A program made the position numbers and the translations under genes. The notes beneath the pieces are model-generated. The model was not told where the DNA came from. It searched no databases and saw nothing but the letters and a program-made list of their open reading frames with translations. From Limnohabitans sp. DM1 (lineage in GTDB: Bacteria; Pseudomonadota; Gammaproteobacteria; Burkholderiales; Burkholderiaceae_C): a stretch of DNA of 56,339 bases. Positions 16,659 to 24,843 of this stretch are shown one piece after another. Numbering within the stretch: position 1 is the first letter of the stretch; every line of letters starts with the position of its first letter. The stretch covers positions 1 to 56,339 of the forward strand of contig NZ_CXOO01000036.1 in NCBI RefSeq assembly GCF_001269385.1. The letters are read 5' to 3'.

Positions 16659-19600
16659 ATGGTCGATTCCATGATCCGTGCCGCGCTGAGCCAGCGCCTG
16701 ATTGTTGTGGTGCTGGCCTTGATCCTCTGCGCCTTCGGCCTGAGGGCGGCCAGTCGCCTGTCGGTCGATGCGTTTCCCGACGTGACGAATGTGCAGGTCC
16801 AGGTGGCCACCGAAGCACCGGGCAGATCGCCCCAAGAAATCGAGCGCTTCGTTACCGTGCCTTTGGAAATCGCCATGACCGGCTTGCCCGGCCTGGTCGA
16901 GATGCGCTCACTGAACAAAAGCGGCCTGTCCATCATCACCCTGGTGTTCACCGACAAGACCGATGTCTACTTTGCGCGTCAGCTGGTCACCGAGCGGCTG
17001 ATCGAAGTCACCCCACGCATGCCCGCAGGCATCGTGCCGGTGCTCGGCCCCGTCTCCACGGGCCTGGGCGAGGTCTACCAGTACACCCTCGAAAAACCGG
17101 ACGATGGCCAACGCGCCCTCACCCCTGAGGAACTGGCCGAGCGCCGCACAGTGCAGGACTGGGTAGTGCGTCCCCTGTTGCGCTCGATCCCGGGTGTGGC
17201 CGAAATCAACTCGCAAGGCGGCTACGTCAAACAGTTTCAGGCCCTGGTCGATCCGGGTCGCCTGCGGCACTACAACCTGTCGGTCCAGCAAGTGGTTCAG
17301 GCGATTTCTGCCAACAACTCGAACGCCAGCGGCGGTGTGCTCTCGCAAGTCACCGAGCAATACCTGATCCGTGGCGTGGGCTTGATCAAAACGCTGGAAG
17401 ACATCGGCAACATTGTGATCAAGGAGCAAGGCGGCATCCCCGTCTATGTGCGCGATGTGGCCACGGTGCAAATGGGCAGCGAAGTCCGCCAGGGTGCCAT
17501 CATCAAGGGGGGCTACACCGAGAGCGTTTCGGGCATTGTGCTGATGATGCGTGGCGGCAACGCCAAGGAAGTGGTGACCCGCGTCAAGGAGCGCGTGCAG
17601 GAAATCAACAGCAAGGGCATGCTGCCCGACGGACTGCAGATCGTGCCTTTCTATGACCGGACCGAACTGGTGGACTCGGCGCTGTGGACGGTCGGCAAAG
17701 TGCTCATCGAGGGCATCTTTCTGGTGGTGGTGGTCCTGTTTGTCTTCCTTGGCGATGTGCGCTCCAGCCTCATCGTGGTGGCGACGCTGATCATTGCTCC
17801 GCTGACCACCTTCATCCTGATGAACCGCTACGGCATTTCGGCCAACCTGATGTCGCTGGGTGGGCTGGCCATTGCCATTGGCCTGATGGTCGATGCCACT
17901 GTCGTGGTGGTCGAGAACGTTTTCCACCGCCTTGGCCATGCAGGCAAAAGCATGGGCGAACGGGTGCGTACGGTGCTCTCGGCCACCAGTGAAGTGGCCA
18001 CGCCGACCATCTTCGGCATTGCCATCATCATCTTGGTGTTCCTGCCATTGATGACCCTGCAAGGCATCGAGGGCAAGATGTTTGCACCGCTGGCATTGAC
18101 CATCGCGATGGCACTGGGCATTTCGCTGATCGTGTCGCTTTTCCTGTCCCCCGTGCTGTGCACCTACTTCCTCAAAGGTGGTGCTGACAAAGACACGCGA
18201 CTGATCGCTTACCTCAAAAGCGGCTACCTGCGCTTGCTGGACGTGGCCACCGCGCGCAACCGTCTCACGCTCGGTGTGGCGGTGGCCTTGTTGCTGGGTT
18301 CCATGGCACTGTTTCCGCTGCTAGGGAAATCCTTCATGCCGACCATGAAGGAAGGGGCGCTCACCCCGCAAATCAACCGGGTGCCCAGCATTTCACTGGA
18401 CGAGTCGATCCGCATGGAAATGTCGGCCATGAAAACCATTGCCGAGGTTCCTGGCGTGCGCATGGTGGTCTCCAAACTCGGCCGTGGCGAATCGCCTGCT
18501 GACCCTGCGGGCCCCAACGAGTCAGATCCCATCGTGTTGCTGGACCCGAAATCGGGCAGAAGTCAGGACGAGATCGACGAGGACATTCGCCAGCGCCTGT
18601 CGAACATCCCCGGCGTACAGATCGTGCTGTCTCAACCCATCTCCGAGCGTGTCGACGAAATGGTGACAGGGGTGCGCTCGCAGCTGGCCATCAAGGTGTT
18701 CGGGGACGAAATCGCCGATCTCAAAGACATCTCCGAGCAAGTGGCCCGCATCCTCAAAAGCGTGGCGGGCAGCCGTGACATCCGCATTGAACGCCTGTCG
18801 GGTCAACAAGCCCTGACCATTGACATTGACCGCAAAGCCATCGCGCGTCAAGGGCTGAATGTGGCGGATGTGCAAAGCATCATTGAAACCGCGATTGGCG
18901 GCAAGGACGTGACCACCCTCTACGAGGGCGAGCGACGCTACAGCGTGGTCGTGCGCTTCCCGAGCCACGTCCGTCAATCCGCCGAAGCCATTGGCAGCAC
19001 CTTGCTGCCCACACCGGGCGGCGGGCAGGTGCCGCTGTCGAGCCTGGCCAGCATCGAGCTCGTGGATGGCCCTGCGCAAATCAGTCGGGAAAGCGGCAAA
19101 CGCCGCGTGGTGGTGGGTGCCAACGTCGAAGGGCGTGACCTGGGTGGCTTTGTGACCGAGGTGCAGCAACGCATCGACAAGGAGGTCAAGCTGCCCGAAG
19201 GCTATTACTTCAAGTACGGCGGTCAGTTCGAGAACATGGAGCGGGCCATGGGCACGCTCGCCATCATCGTGCCCTTGACCATCGCAGCCATCTTCTTCCT
19301 GTTGTTTGTGCTTTTCAATTCGGTCAGGCAAGCGGCGCTGATCATCCTGGTGCTGCCTTTTGCATCCATTGGCGGTCTGATCGGACTGTTCGTGTCCGGT
19401 GAGTACGTGAGCGTCCCGGCCTCGGTTGGCTTCATTGCCTTGTGGGGCATTGCCGTGCTCAACGGCGTGGTGCTGGTGACCTGCATACGCCGTCTGCGCG
19501 AAGACGGTATGGACGTGAGCAGTGCCGTGCGGGAAGGCTGCGTGCAGCGCTTTAGACCTGTGATGATGACCGCCACTGTGGCGCTGCTGGGACTGGTGCC

Positions 19601-19748
19601 TTTCCTGTTCGCCACAGGTCCCGGCTCCGAAGTCCAGCGCCCCCTGGCCATCGTGGTCATTGGCGGTCTGATCTCATCGACACTGCTGACCCTGGTGGTA
19701 TTGCCCACCCTCTACCGCTGGTTCGACGAGCCACCCCGCGAAGCCTGA
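16659..19748 (+). CDS. Heavy-metal efflux RND pump (CzcA/CusA family)
   Basis: The 1029-aa inner-membrane proton/metal antiporter has twelve membrane helices and two large periplasmic loops. The family opening is RLIVVVLALILCAFGLRAA, followed by SVDAFPDVTNVQVQVATEAPG. The transmembrane proton-relay motif in helix 4 is GLMVDATVVVVENVFHRLG (about residue 410), with Asp and Glu both present. GKSFMPTMKEGALTPQINR marks the second half. The pattern is heavy-metal-type RND, not drug-type. The metal cannot be assigned; the DA-xVVxVEN form differs from the DG-AVxIVEN form of classic Czc pumps. It is the third gene of the operon, followed 17 bp later by a PII-like gene. Confidence 0.93.
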   Translation: MVDSMIRAALSQRLIVVVLALILCAFGLRAASRLSVDAFPDVTNVQVQVATEAPGRSPQEIERFVTVPLEIAMTGLPGLVEMRSLNKSGLSIITLVFTDKTDVYFARQLVTERLIEVTPRMPAGIVPVLGPVSTGLGEVYQYTLEKPDDGQRALTPEELAERRTVQDWVVRPLLRSIPGVAEINSQGGYVKQFQALVDPGRLRHYNLSVQQVVQAISANNSNASGGVLSQVTEQYLIRGVGLIKTLEDIGNIVIKEQGGIPVYVRDVATVQMGSEVRQGAIIKGGYTESVSGIVLMMRGGNAKEVVTRVKERVQEINSKGMLPDGLQIVPFYDRTELVDSALWTVGKVLIEGIFLVVVVLFVFLGDVRSSLIVVATLIIAPLTTFILMNRYGISANLMSLGGLAIAIGLMVDATVVVVENVFHRLGHAGKSMGERVRTVLSATSEVATPTIFGIAIIILVFLPLMTLQGIEGKMFAPLALTIAMALGISLIVSLFLSPVLCTYFLKGGADKDTRLIAYLKSGYLRLLDVATARNRLTLGVAVALLLGSMALFPLLGKSFMPTMKEGALTPQINRVPSISLDESIRMEMSAMKTIAEVPGVRMVVSKLGRGESPADPAGPNESDPIVLLDPKSGRSQDEIDEDIRQRLSNIPGVQIVLSQPISERVDEMVTGVRSQLAIKVFGDEIADLKDISEQVARILKSVAGSRDIRIERLSGQQALTIDIDRKAIARQGLNVADVQSIIETAIGGKDVTTLYEGERRYSVVVRFPSHVRQSAEAIGSTLLPTPGGGQVPLSSLASIELVDGPAQISRESGKRRVVVGANVEGRDLGGFVTEVQQRIDKEVKLPEGYYFKYGGQFENMERAMGTLAIIVPLTIAAIFFLLFVLFNSVRQAALIILVLPFASIGGLIGLFVSGEYVSVPASVGFIALWGIAVLNGVVLVTCIRRLREDGMDVSSAVREGCVQRFRPVMMTATVALLGLVPFLFATGPGSEVQRPLAIVVIGGLISSTLLTLVVLPTLYRWFDEPPREA

Positions 19749-19765
19749 ACACCAAGGAGATCCTC

Positions 19766-20095
19766 ATGAAAGAAATACGCGCCATTGTCCGGCCGAACCG
19801 GCTGCAACGTCTTCGCGATGCGCTGCGCACCATCCCCAACTTCCCAGGTGTGACCATTTTCAGGGCCGAGGGCTTCACTGCGCCGGCATCGGTTCACAAA
19901 CGCACGGTGCGTGATGAGCTGACCGACTTCACGGAAAAACTGATGGTCTGCGTCCTGGTCGAATCCGACATGGTGGAGCCTGTCCGGCGGGCCATCATCG
20001 AAGCCTGCCACACCGGCCAGATCGGGGATGGCCTGGTCTGGGTGGTGGACATCGAAAACATACAGCGCATCCGGGACCAGCAAGTGCTCGGCTAG
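19766..20095 (+). CDS. PII-like signalling protein of the metal-efflux operon
   Basis: The 109-aa protein has the ferredoxin-like PII fold: MKEIRAIVRPNRLQRLRDALRTI gives the first strand and helix, and CVLVESDMVEPVRRAIIEACHTG gives the second. IGDGLVWVVDIENIQRIR is the closing segment equivalent to GDGKIFV..VxxAxRIRTGE. The T-loop is short and lacks the uridylylated Tyr of GlnB/GlnK, placing it with PII-like proteins known next to metal RND pumps. It has a clear AAGGAGA ribosome site 7 bp upstream. It may sense a ligand or metal and modulate the pump; that role is inferred. Confidence 0.82.
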   Translation: MKEIRAIVRPNRLQRLRDALRTIPNFPGVTIFRAEGFTAPASVHKRTVRDELTDFTEKLMVCVLVESDMVEPVRRAIIEACHTGQIGDGLVWVVDIENIQRIRDQQVLG

Positions 20096-20108
20096 AACGT
20101 GGTCGCGT

Positions 20109-20255
20109 TCATGGGGCCCGCAATATGGCCTGCACCAGGGGATGGTGGCGGTTGCGGCGGGTGAAGATGGCATGAACTTCCTCATGCACCTCGCACCCAC
20201 CGATCAGCCTCAGGCCCTTCATCAGTGCCAGGTCATCCTGGTCGGTGATGCTGGC
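20109..20255 (-). pseudogene. C-terminal fragment of an NhaR-like LysR regulator
   Basis: Reading the minus strand into the stop at 20109-20111 gives LMKGLRLIGGCEVHEEVHAI, then FTRRNRHHPLVQAILRAP. This resembles the extreme C-terminus of LysR regulators of the NhaR group, which end with VxExFYAIxxxRxxxHPxVxxI. Only about 48 codons survive; the frame runs into a C-tract at about 20256 where the EamA relic begins. It converges on the PII-like gene. It may be what remains of the island's own regulator. Confidence 0.6.
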
Positions 20256-20258
20256 AGC

Positions 20259-20522
20259 CCCCCCCCAACTCGTCGCGCGGCGCGGTCATGGCCAGATTGA
20301 GGGGCCATTGCGGGTTTGCCCACAGGGGTGCTTGTCATCGGCGCAGCCCCGGCTTGGCCCCAGACTACGGCGCTGGTCATGCTGTCCGAGGTGCTGTTTG
20401 CCAGCGTGTCGTCGGTGCTGCTGGGGGCCTCCAGCTGGGACAGCCGAACCCTGATTGGCGGGTCCTTGATTTTGCTGGCGGCGTTGCTGTCCATCGTCTG
20501 GCCGGGCCACAAGGCCAAATGA
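20259..20522 (+). pseudogene. Decayed 3' relic of an EamA transporter
   Basis: Bases from about 20259 pair with 12965 onward in the intact EamA gene but with deletions of about 20 bp (after CTCGTCGCGC) and about 100 bp (before ACGGCGCTGGTCATG), so the reading frame is broken. From 20364 to the stop at 20520-20522 similarity is continuous: LVMLSEVLFASVSSVLLGAS and the final GHKAK are recognisable. It is the left part of the second copy of the EamA-gpx duplication. Confidence 0.85.
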
Positions 20523-21075
20523 CGCAGCTTGCACAGCCATAGGCTGTCGCTGGCATGATGTCCTTTTGCCCATTTCCACCGGAAAGCACCCCATGAGCCT
20601 GTACGACCTCGAAGCCCAAAGCATCGACCACCAAAACGTGCCCCTGTCGCGCTACCAAGGTCAGGTGATGCTGATCGTCAACACCGCCAGCGCCTGCGGC
20701 TTCACGCCCCAGTTCACCGGGCTGGAAAAGCTGCACAAAACTTACGCCGACCAAGGCTTGGCCGTGCTCGGTTTTCCTTGCAACCAGTTCGCCAGCCAGG
20801 ACCCGGGCGACGACGCGCAGATTGCCAACTTCTGCCAAAAGAACTACGGCGTGAGCTTTCAGATGATGAGCAAGGTCAAAGTGAACGGCGACGAGGCACA
20901 CCCGCTGTACCAATGGCTCACCGCCGAAGCGCCCGGCATTTTGGGCAGCAAGGCCATCAAATGGAACTTCACCAAGTTTCTGGTGGGCAAGGACGGGCGG
21001 GTGATCAAGCGCTATGCGCGGCAAGACTCGCCCGAGAAAATGGCCAAGGACATTGAGGCGGCGTTGGCGGCTTGA
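20364..21075 (+). repeat. Long direct repeat, copy 2 (EamA 3' end plus gpx)
   Basis: Pairs with 13169-13880 at a fixed offset of 7195 bp, with a few percent substitutions and no indels visible. Similarity ends at the gpx stop on the right. On the left it continues in a degraded, deleted form to about 20259. Confidence 0.95.
20593..21075 (+). CDS. Glutathione peroxidase, copy 2
   Basis: The 160-aa paralogue of the 13398-13880 gene keeps all active-site positions: SACGF with the peroxidatic Cys, PCNQF with Gln, and KWNFTKF. Differences are few and mostly conservative (for example GKDGRV for GRDGRV). The same upstream 70 bp is present, so it may use an equivalent ribosome site, but the ancestral promoter upstream of the EamA/dedA genes is not duplicated. 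Transcription could come from the efflux operon by read-through. Confidence 0.92.
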   Translation: MSLYDLEAQSIDHQNVPLSRYQGQVMLIVNTASACGFTPQFTGLEKLHKTYADQGLAVLGFPCNQFASQDPGDDAQIANFCQKNYGVSFQMMSKVKVNGDEAHPLYQWLTAEAPGILGSKAIKWNFTKFLVGKDGRVIKRYARQDSPEKMAKDIEAALAA

Positions 21076-21202
21076 TGGTGTTTTGATATCAAATTGAGGG
21101 GGTTTGGTATCAGACGACTCGGTTATCCCCCTGCCCGTTGGTCTGCCAGCCGTGACCAACGGCTCTGCATGATGGGCTTCCAACCCGTTCCGGCTCCTTG
21201 AT

Positions 21203-21589
21203 TCAACCCCACCAAGTCAGCACCACCAACCAAACCAACATCGCCACGCCACCCCACACCAACACCCGTGTACGCAGGCGCAGCATTTCCACGGCGCTGA
21301 CCAAGCGCGCATTTTGTTCGGCCAACTCGGCCAGGGTTTCGGTGAGTTCGCGCTGGGTTTGGGCTTGGCGGTCGATTTGGCCTTGCGCAGCGATCAAGGC
21401 GTTCTTCAGTTCGCCCAGGCTAGGCACGGCACTGACCGGGGTTGTTGTAGCGGGCGTGCCTGCTTGACCGGGCGGCTGAGGGGGTTGGCGGTCCATCAGC
21501 TTGCGTGCGGCTTTGAGCACCGAAGGTGCGTGTTCGATCACATCGCCCCAGGGAATCACTTTGAGCGCCAACAACCAAGGTATCGCCAT
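21203..21589 (-). CDS. Hypothetical coiled-coil, tail-anchored membrane protein
   Basis: The 128-aa protein of unknown function starts MAIPWLLALKVIPWGDVIEH at 21589, with a good AAAGGA ribosome site upstream; a longer frame to 21772 is not needed. The middle is Pro/Thr-rich (about 38-58). A heptad-rich helix follows (LKNALIAAQGQIDRQAQTQR, then ELAEQNARLVSAVEML) and then one C-terminal membrane helix (VLVWGGVAMLVWLVVLTWWG). The layout suggests an inner-membrane protein with a cytosolic coiled coil. It is divergent from the ATPase gene. Confidence 0.72.
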   Translation of the reverse strand: MAIPWLLALKVIPWGDVIEHAPSVLKAARKLMDRQPPQPPGQAGTPATTTPVSAVPSLGELKNALIAAQGQIDRQAQTQRELTETLAELAEQNARLVSAVEMLRLRTRVLVWGGVAMLVWLVVLTWWG

Positions 21590-21789
21590 CGTCTTGTCCT
21601 TTCTGTGCGCTTTGCCAGCGCGGTCTGCCATCCAGCGTTGAATCCTACCCGGCTGGGCATTTGGGCGTGCTCGGGCGCAGGCCTTGCCGGATGAGGAAAA
21701 GGACTTATGGGGCTGGCAATCCAGGTCGGCGATCCAGGATTTACCCATTAAACATTGAAATACTAACGCCACACGTTAAAATTTCAAGG

Positions 21790-22959
21790 ATGATTGACCG
21801 TCTAACCCTCACCACGCTGTCTGAGCGCTTGCACGAAGCCCCAGCAGTGGTGCTGCTCGGACCGCGTCAGGTGGGCAAAACCACCTTGGCGCTCACGCTG
21901 GCCGACACCTGGCAAGCTGGCTCAACTTACCTCGATCTGGAACGTCCGGCAGACCGCTTGCGGCTGCAAGACGCCGACGCATTTTTGCGCGCCCAAGGTG
22001 GCAAGTTGGCGATCCTCGATGAAATCCACCGCATGCCGGGTCTGTTTGAAGTCCTGCGCGGCATCATCGACGAGCGCCGCCGTGCAAGCCAGCGCTTTGG
22101 CCATTTCTTGCTGCTGGGATCGGCCTCGCTGGACTTGATGCAGCAAAGCAGTGAAACGCTGGCTGGGCGCGTGGCCTATCTGGAGATTGGCCCTGTTCAC
22201 GGGCTCGAATGGCCCGCCGCCTATCTGGACACGCTGTGGCTGCGCGGCGGTTTCCCAGACAGCTTGCTGGCCGCCAGCGATGCGGCCAGCCTGCGCTGGC
22301 GCGAAGACTTTGTGCGCAGCTACCTGCAACGCGACGTGCCCATGTTTGCGCCACGCCTGCCGGCCGAAACTGTGGGGCGCCTGTGGACCATGCTGGCGCA
22401 CCAACAAGGCGCTCTGCTGCAACAAAGCCGTTTGGCCAGTGGCTTGGGGGTGAGCAGCCCGGCAGTGGAGCGCTACATCGACTTGCTGGTGGACTTGCAA
22501 CTGGTACGCCGCCTGCGGCCCTGGAGCGGCAATGTAGGCAAGCGCCTGGTCAAAGCGCCCAAGGTGTATGTGCGCGACAGCGGGCTGGTGCACGCTTTGC
22601 TGGGCCTGGGCAACTTGCATGACTTGGCTGGGCACCCTGTGTGCGGCCCCAGTTATGAGGGCTTTTGCATCGACAACCTGATGGCCGCCGCCCACCCGCA
22701 ATGCACTGCTTACAGCTACCGCACCCATGCGGGGGCAGAGATCGACCTCTTGATTGAGCGTTCCGGTCAGCCGTGGATGGCCATCGAAATCAAACGATCC
22801 ACCGCGCCCACCCTGAGCAAGGGCTTTGACATCGCCTGCGCAGACCTGAACATCGAGCAGCGCTTTGTGGTCTACCCCGGCACAGAACGCTTTCCGATGC
22901 GTTATGGCACACAAGCCATTGGCTTGGTGGAATTGATGCAGGTATTGCGCGAGGCTTGA
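21790..22959 (+). CDS. AAA-type ATPase with DUF4143 C-terminal domain
   Basis: The 389-aa protein has Walker A at residues 25-32 (GPRQVGKTT) and Walker B near 78 (KLAILDEIHRM). FLLLGSASLDLMQQSSETLAGR is the sensor region, and LRGGFPDSLLAASDAASLRWR is typical of this ATPase family. A winged-helix-like middle (LASGLGVSSPAVERYIDLL) and the C-terminal nuclease-like fold (AEIDLLIERSGQPWMAIEIK, with the D/E-x-K pattern) form the DUF4143 part. The biological role is unclear; homologues are abundant, often mobile genes. The ATG at 21790 follows an A/T-rich promoter-like stretch. Confidence 0.88.
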   Translation: MIDRLTLTTLSERLHEAPAVVLLGPRQVGKTTLALTLADTWQAGSTYLDLERPADRLRLQDADAFLRAQGGKLAILDEIHRMPGLFEVLRGIIDERRRASQRFGHFLLLGSASLDLMQQSSETLAGRVAYLEIGPVHGLEWPAAYLDTLWLRGGFPDSLLAASDAASLRWREDFVRSYLQRDVPMFAPRLPAETVGRLWTMLAHQQGALLQQSRLASGLGVSSPAVERYIDLLVDLQLVRRLRPWSGNVGKRLVKAPKVYVRDSGLVHALLGLGNLHDLAGHPVCGPSYEGFCIDNLMAAAHPQCTAYSYRTHAGAEIDLLIERSGQPWMAIEIKRSTAPTLSKGFDIACADLNIEQRFVVYPGTERFPMRYGTQAIGLVELMQVLREA

Positions 22960-23066
22960 TCGGCGAGCCTGTCCTTTTTCGTCCCCTTCTGGTCTTGCCC
23001 AGCCCTGTGCAACGCCCGGTCTGATTCGCACAATGACGCCATGTTCAACGCCTGAGCCAGTGCATC

Positions 23067-23630
23067 ATGACCCGCCACACCAAGCCGCCCAAATCCGCCC
23101 TGCTCATCATCGATGTGCAGCAGTCGTTCATGCGCATGCCGTATTGGTCGTCTGGACTACTCGCGCCATTTCAACAAGCGCTGTTGAAACTGGAAGCAGG
23201 TTGTCGCGCAGCGAATGTACCGGTGGTGCAAATTTTTCACATCGACGACGATGCGCCTTTTCGTGCCGACTCGGGCCTGATCCGTGCCATGGACTGGCTG
23301 CCGGGCGAGCCCGCCGCACGCTTTGACAAGCATGTGCACAACGCCTTCACCGACACCGGGCTCGACAACTGGCTGCGCCGACAAGGCGTGCAGCGGCTCA
23401 TCATCAGCGGCATCCGCACCGAGCAGTGTTGCGAGACCACGGCCCGTGTGGGCTCGGACTTGGGTTATGCGGTGGACTTTGTGTCCGAAGCGACGCTGAC
23501 TTTCCCGATGAAGCACAAAGGCACCGGCCAGACTTTCAGCGCCCAAGACATCACCACGCGCACCGAGTTGGTCTTGGCTGACCGCTTCGCGCGCATCGTG
23601 AACGTGGATACTTGCCTGTCCAGCCTTTGA
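23067..23630 (+). CDS. Isochorismatase-family cysteine hydrolase
   Basis: The 187-aa protein has the complete catalytic triad: Asp in ALLIIDVQQSF (residue about 14), Lys in RFDKHVHNAFTDT (near 91), and Cys in ISGIRTEQCCETTARVG (near 124). TDTGLDNWLRRQGVQRLIISG is the usual sequence preceding the Cys. Members hydrolyse isochorismate, nicotinamide or related amides; the lack of a metal-site motif argues against a nicotinamidase, and the substrate is open. The DUF1272 gene follows 20 bp later. Confidence 0.88.
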   Translation: MTRHTKPPKSALLIIDVQQSFMRMPYWSSGLLAPFQQALLKLEAGCRAANVPVVQIFHIDDDAPFRADSGLIRAMDWLPGEPAARFDKHVHNAFTDTGLDNWLRRQGVQRLIISGIRTEQCCETTARVGSDLGYAVDFVSEATLTFPMKHKGTGQTFSAQDITTRTELVLADRFARIVNVDTCLSSL

Positions 23631-23650
23631 ACCGCCCATCAGGGAACCCC

Positions 23651-23914
23651 ATGCTCCAACTGCACCCCAACTGCGAATGCTGCAACCGCGACCTGCCGCC
23701 TGATGCGCTGGAAGCTCGGATTTGCTCGTTTGAATGCACCTTTTGCGCCGATTGCGCAGATACGCGCTTGCAGGGCATCTGCCCCAACTGCGGTGGCGAA
23801 CTGGTGCGCCGCCCGGTGCGGCCTGCGGCCAAGCTGGTGAACAACCCGGCATCGACCGAGCGGGTGTTCAAGCCGCAAGGCTGCAAACCCGTTACAGCCG
23901 AAGCCAAAGCATGA
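23651..23914 (+). CDS. DUF1272 small cysteine-rich protein
   Basis: The 87-aa protein has its first 50 residues packed with paired cysteines: NCECCNRDLPPDA, ICSFECTFCADCAD and GICPNCGGELVRRP. This pattern is typical of the DUF1272 family and probably binds two zinc ions. The tail after residue 55 is basic and of low complexity. Function is unknown. The stop overlaps the EamA start (ATGA at 23911-23914), so the two are translationally coupled. Confidence 0.88.
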   Translation: MLQLHPNCECCNRDLPPDALEARICSFECTFCADCADTRLQGICPNCGGELVRRPVRPAAKLVNNPASTERVFKPQGCKPVTAEAKA

Positions 23915-24843
23915 GCACACTGCCCATGCGACCCAAAGACCTGGCGCTGGCTCTGCTCGTCATCGGGGTCTGGGGTGTCAACTTTGCCGTCATCAAAATC
24001 GGCATCGTCGGCGTCCCGCCACTGCTGCTGGGGGCATTGCGCTTCATGCTGGCGGCATTTCCGGCTTTGCTGCTCTTCAAAGCACCCCGCGTACCGTTAC
24101 GCTGGTACCTGGCTTATGGGTTGACGATCTCGGTCGGTCAATTTGCGTTTTTGTTCAGCGCCATCCATGTGGGCATGCCCTCGGGTCTTGCCTCGCTGGT
24201 TCTGCAATCGCAATCGTTTTTTACGCTGCTGCTGGCCAGCTGGTGGCTGCATGAGCGCTGGCATGCGCACCAGATGGCAGGCCTCTTGCTGGCGTTGGCC
24301 GGGCTGGTGCTGATTGGGGTGGCGCATGGCGCGGTGGCGTCCGGGGCCAGTTTGCCCCTGCTGGGCTTTGGGCTCACGCTGCTGGCGGCGCTGTCGTGGG
24401 CGTGCGGCAACATCGTCACACGGCTGGTGAGCCGCTATGGCCCCATGAACCAATTGGCTTTTGTGGTGTGGGCCAGTCTGGTGCCGCCGCTGCCATTTCT
24501 GGCTTTGTCCCTGTGGCTGGAAGGCCCTGACGCCATCAACCAGGCACTGACCCACCTGACCGCTGGCACGCTGGCCGCTGTTGCGTACCTGGCCTGGATG
24601 GCCACGCTGCTGGGCTACGGCCTCTGGACCTATTTGATGAGCCGCTACCCCACCAACCGTGTGGCACCGTTCACCCTGCTGGTGCCGTTGGTCGGCCTGT
24701 CCACCGGCTGGCTGGTGTTTGGCGAAACGCTGGGGCCATTGCATTGGGCCGGTGGCGCATTGCTGATGCTGGGCTTGTTGATGAATGTGTTTGGGCAGCC
24801 CCTGCTCCAACCCTTGCTGAAACGCTGGGCATGCAAGACCTAA
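23911..24843 (+). CDS. EamA/DMT-family transporter
   Basis: A transporter of 310 aa and ten helices: LALALLVIGVWGVNFAVIKIG is helix 1, SGLASLVLQSQSFFTLLLAS is the conserved helix 4 region, and LLALAGLVLIGVAHG ends repeat one. The second repeat ends HWAGGALLMLGLLMNVFGQ. It resembles the O-acetylserine/cysteine exporter branch (EamA/YdeD) in its N-terminal layout, but this is only suggestive. It sits between DUF1272 (4-bp overlap) and a GlxA-type regulator (13-bp overlap). Confidence 0.87.
   Translation: MSTLPMRPKDLALALLVIGVWGVNFAVIKIGIVGVPPLLLGALRFMLAAFPALLLFKAPRVPLRWYLAYGLTISVGQFAFLFSAIHVGMPSGLASLVLQSQSFFTLLLASWWLHERWHAHQMAGLLLALAGLVLIGVAHGAVASGASLPLLGFGLTLLAALSWACGNIVTRLVSRYGPMNQLAFVVWASLVPPLPFLALSLWLEGPDAINQALTHLTAGTLAAVAYLAWMATLLGYGLWTYLMSRYPTNRVAPFTLLVPLVGLSTGWLVFGETLGPLHWAGGALLMLGLLMNVFGQPLLQPLLKRWACKT

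Noticed and set aside
21790..22959. DUF4143 ATPase as a defence-system component
   Set aside because: Such ATPases are common and no partner defence gene adjoins it; the neighbour is a small coiled-coil protein of unknown role.
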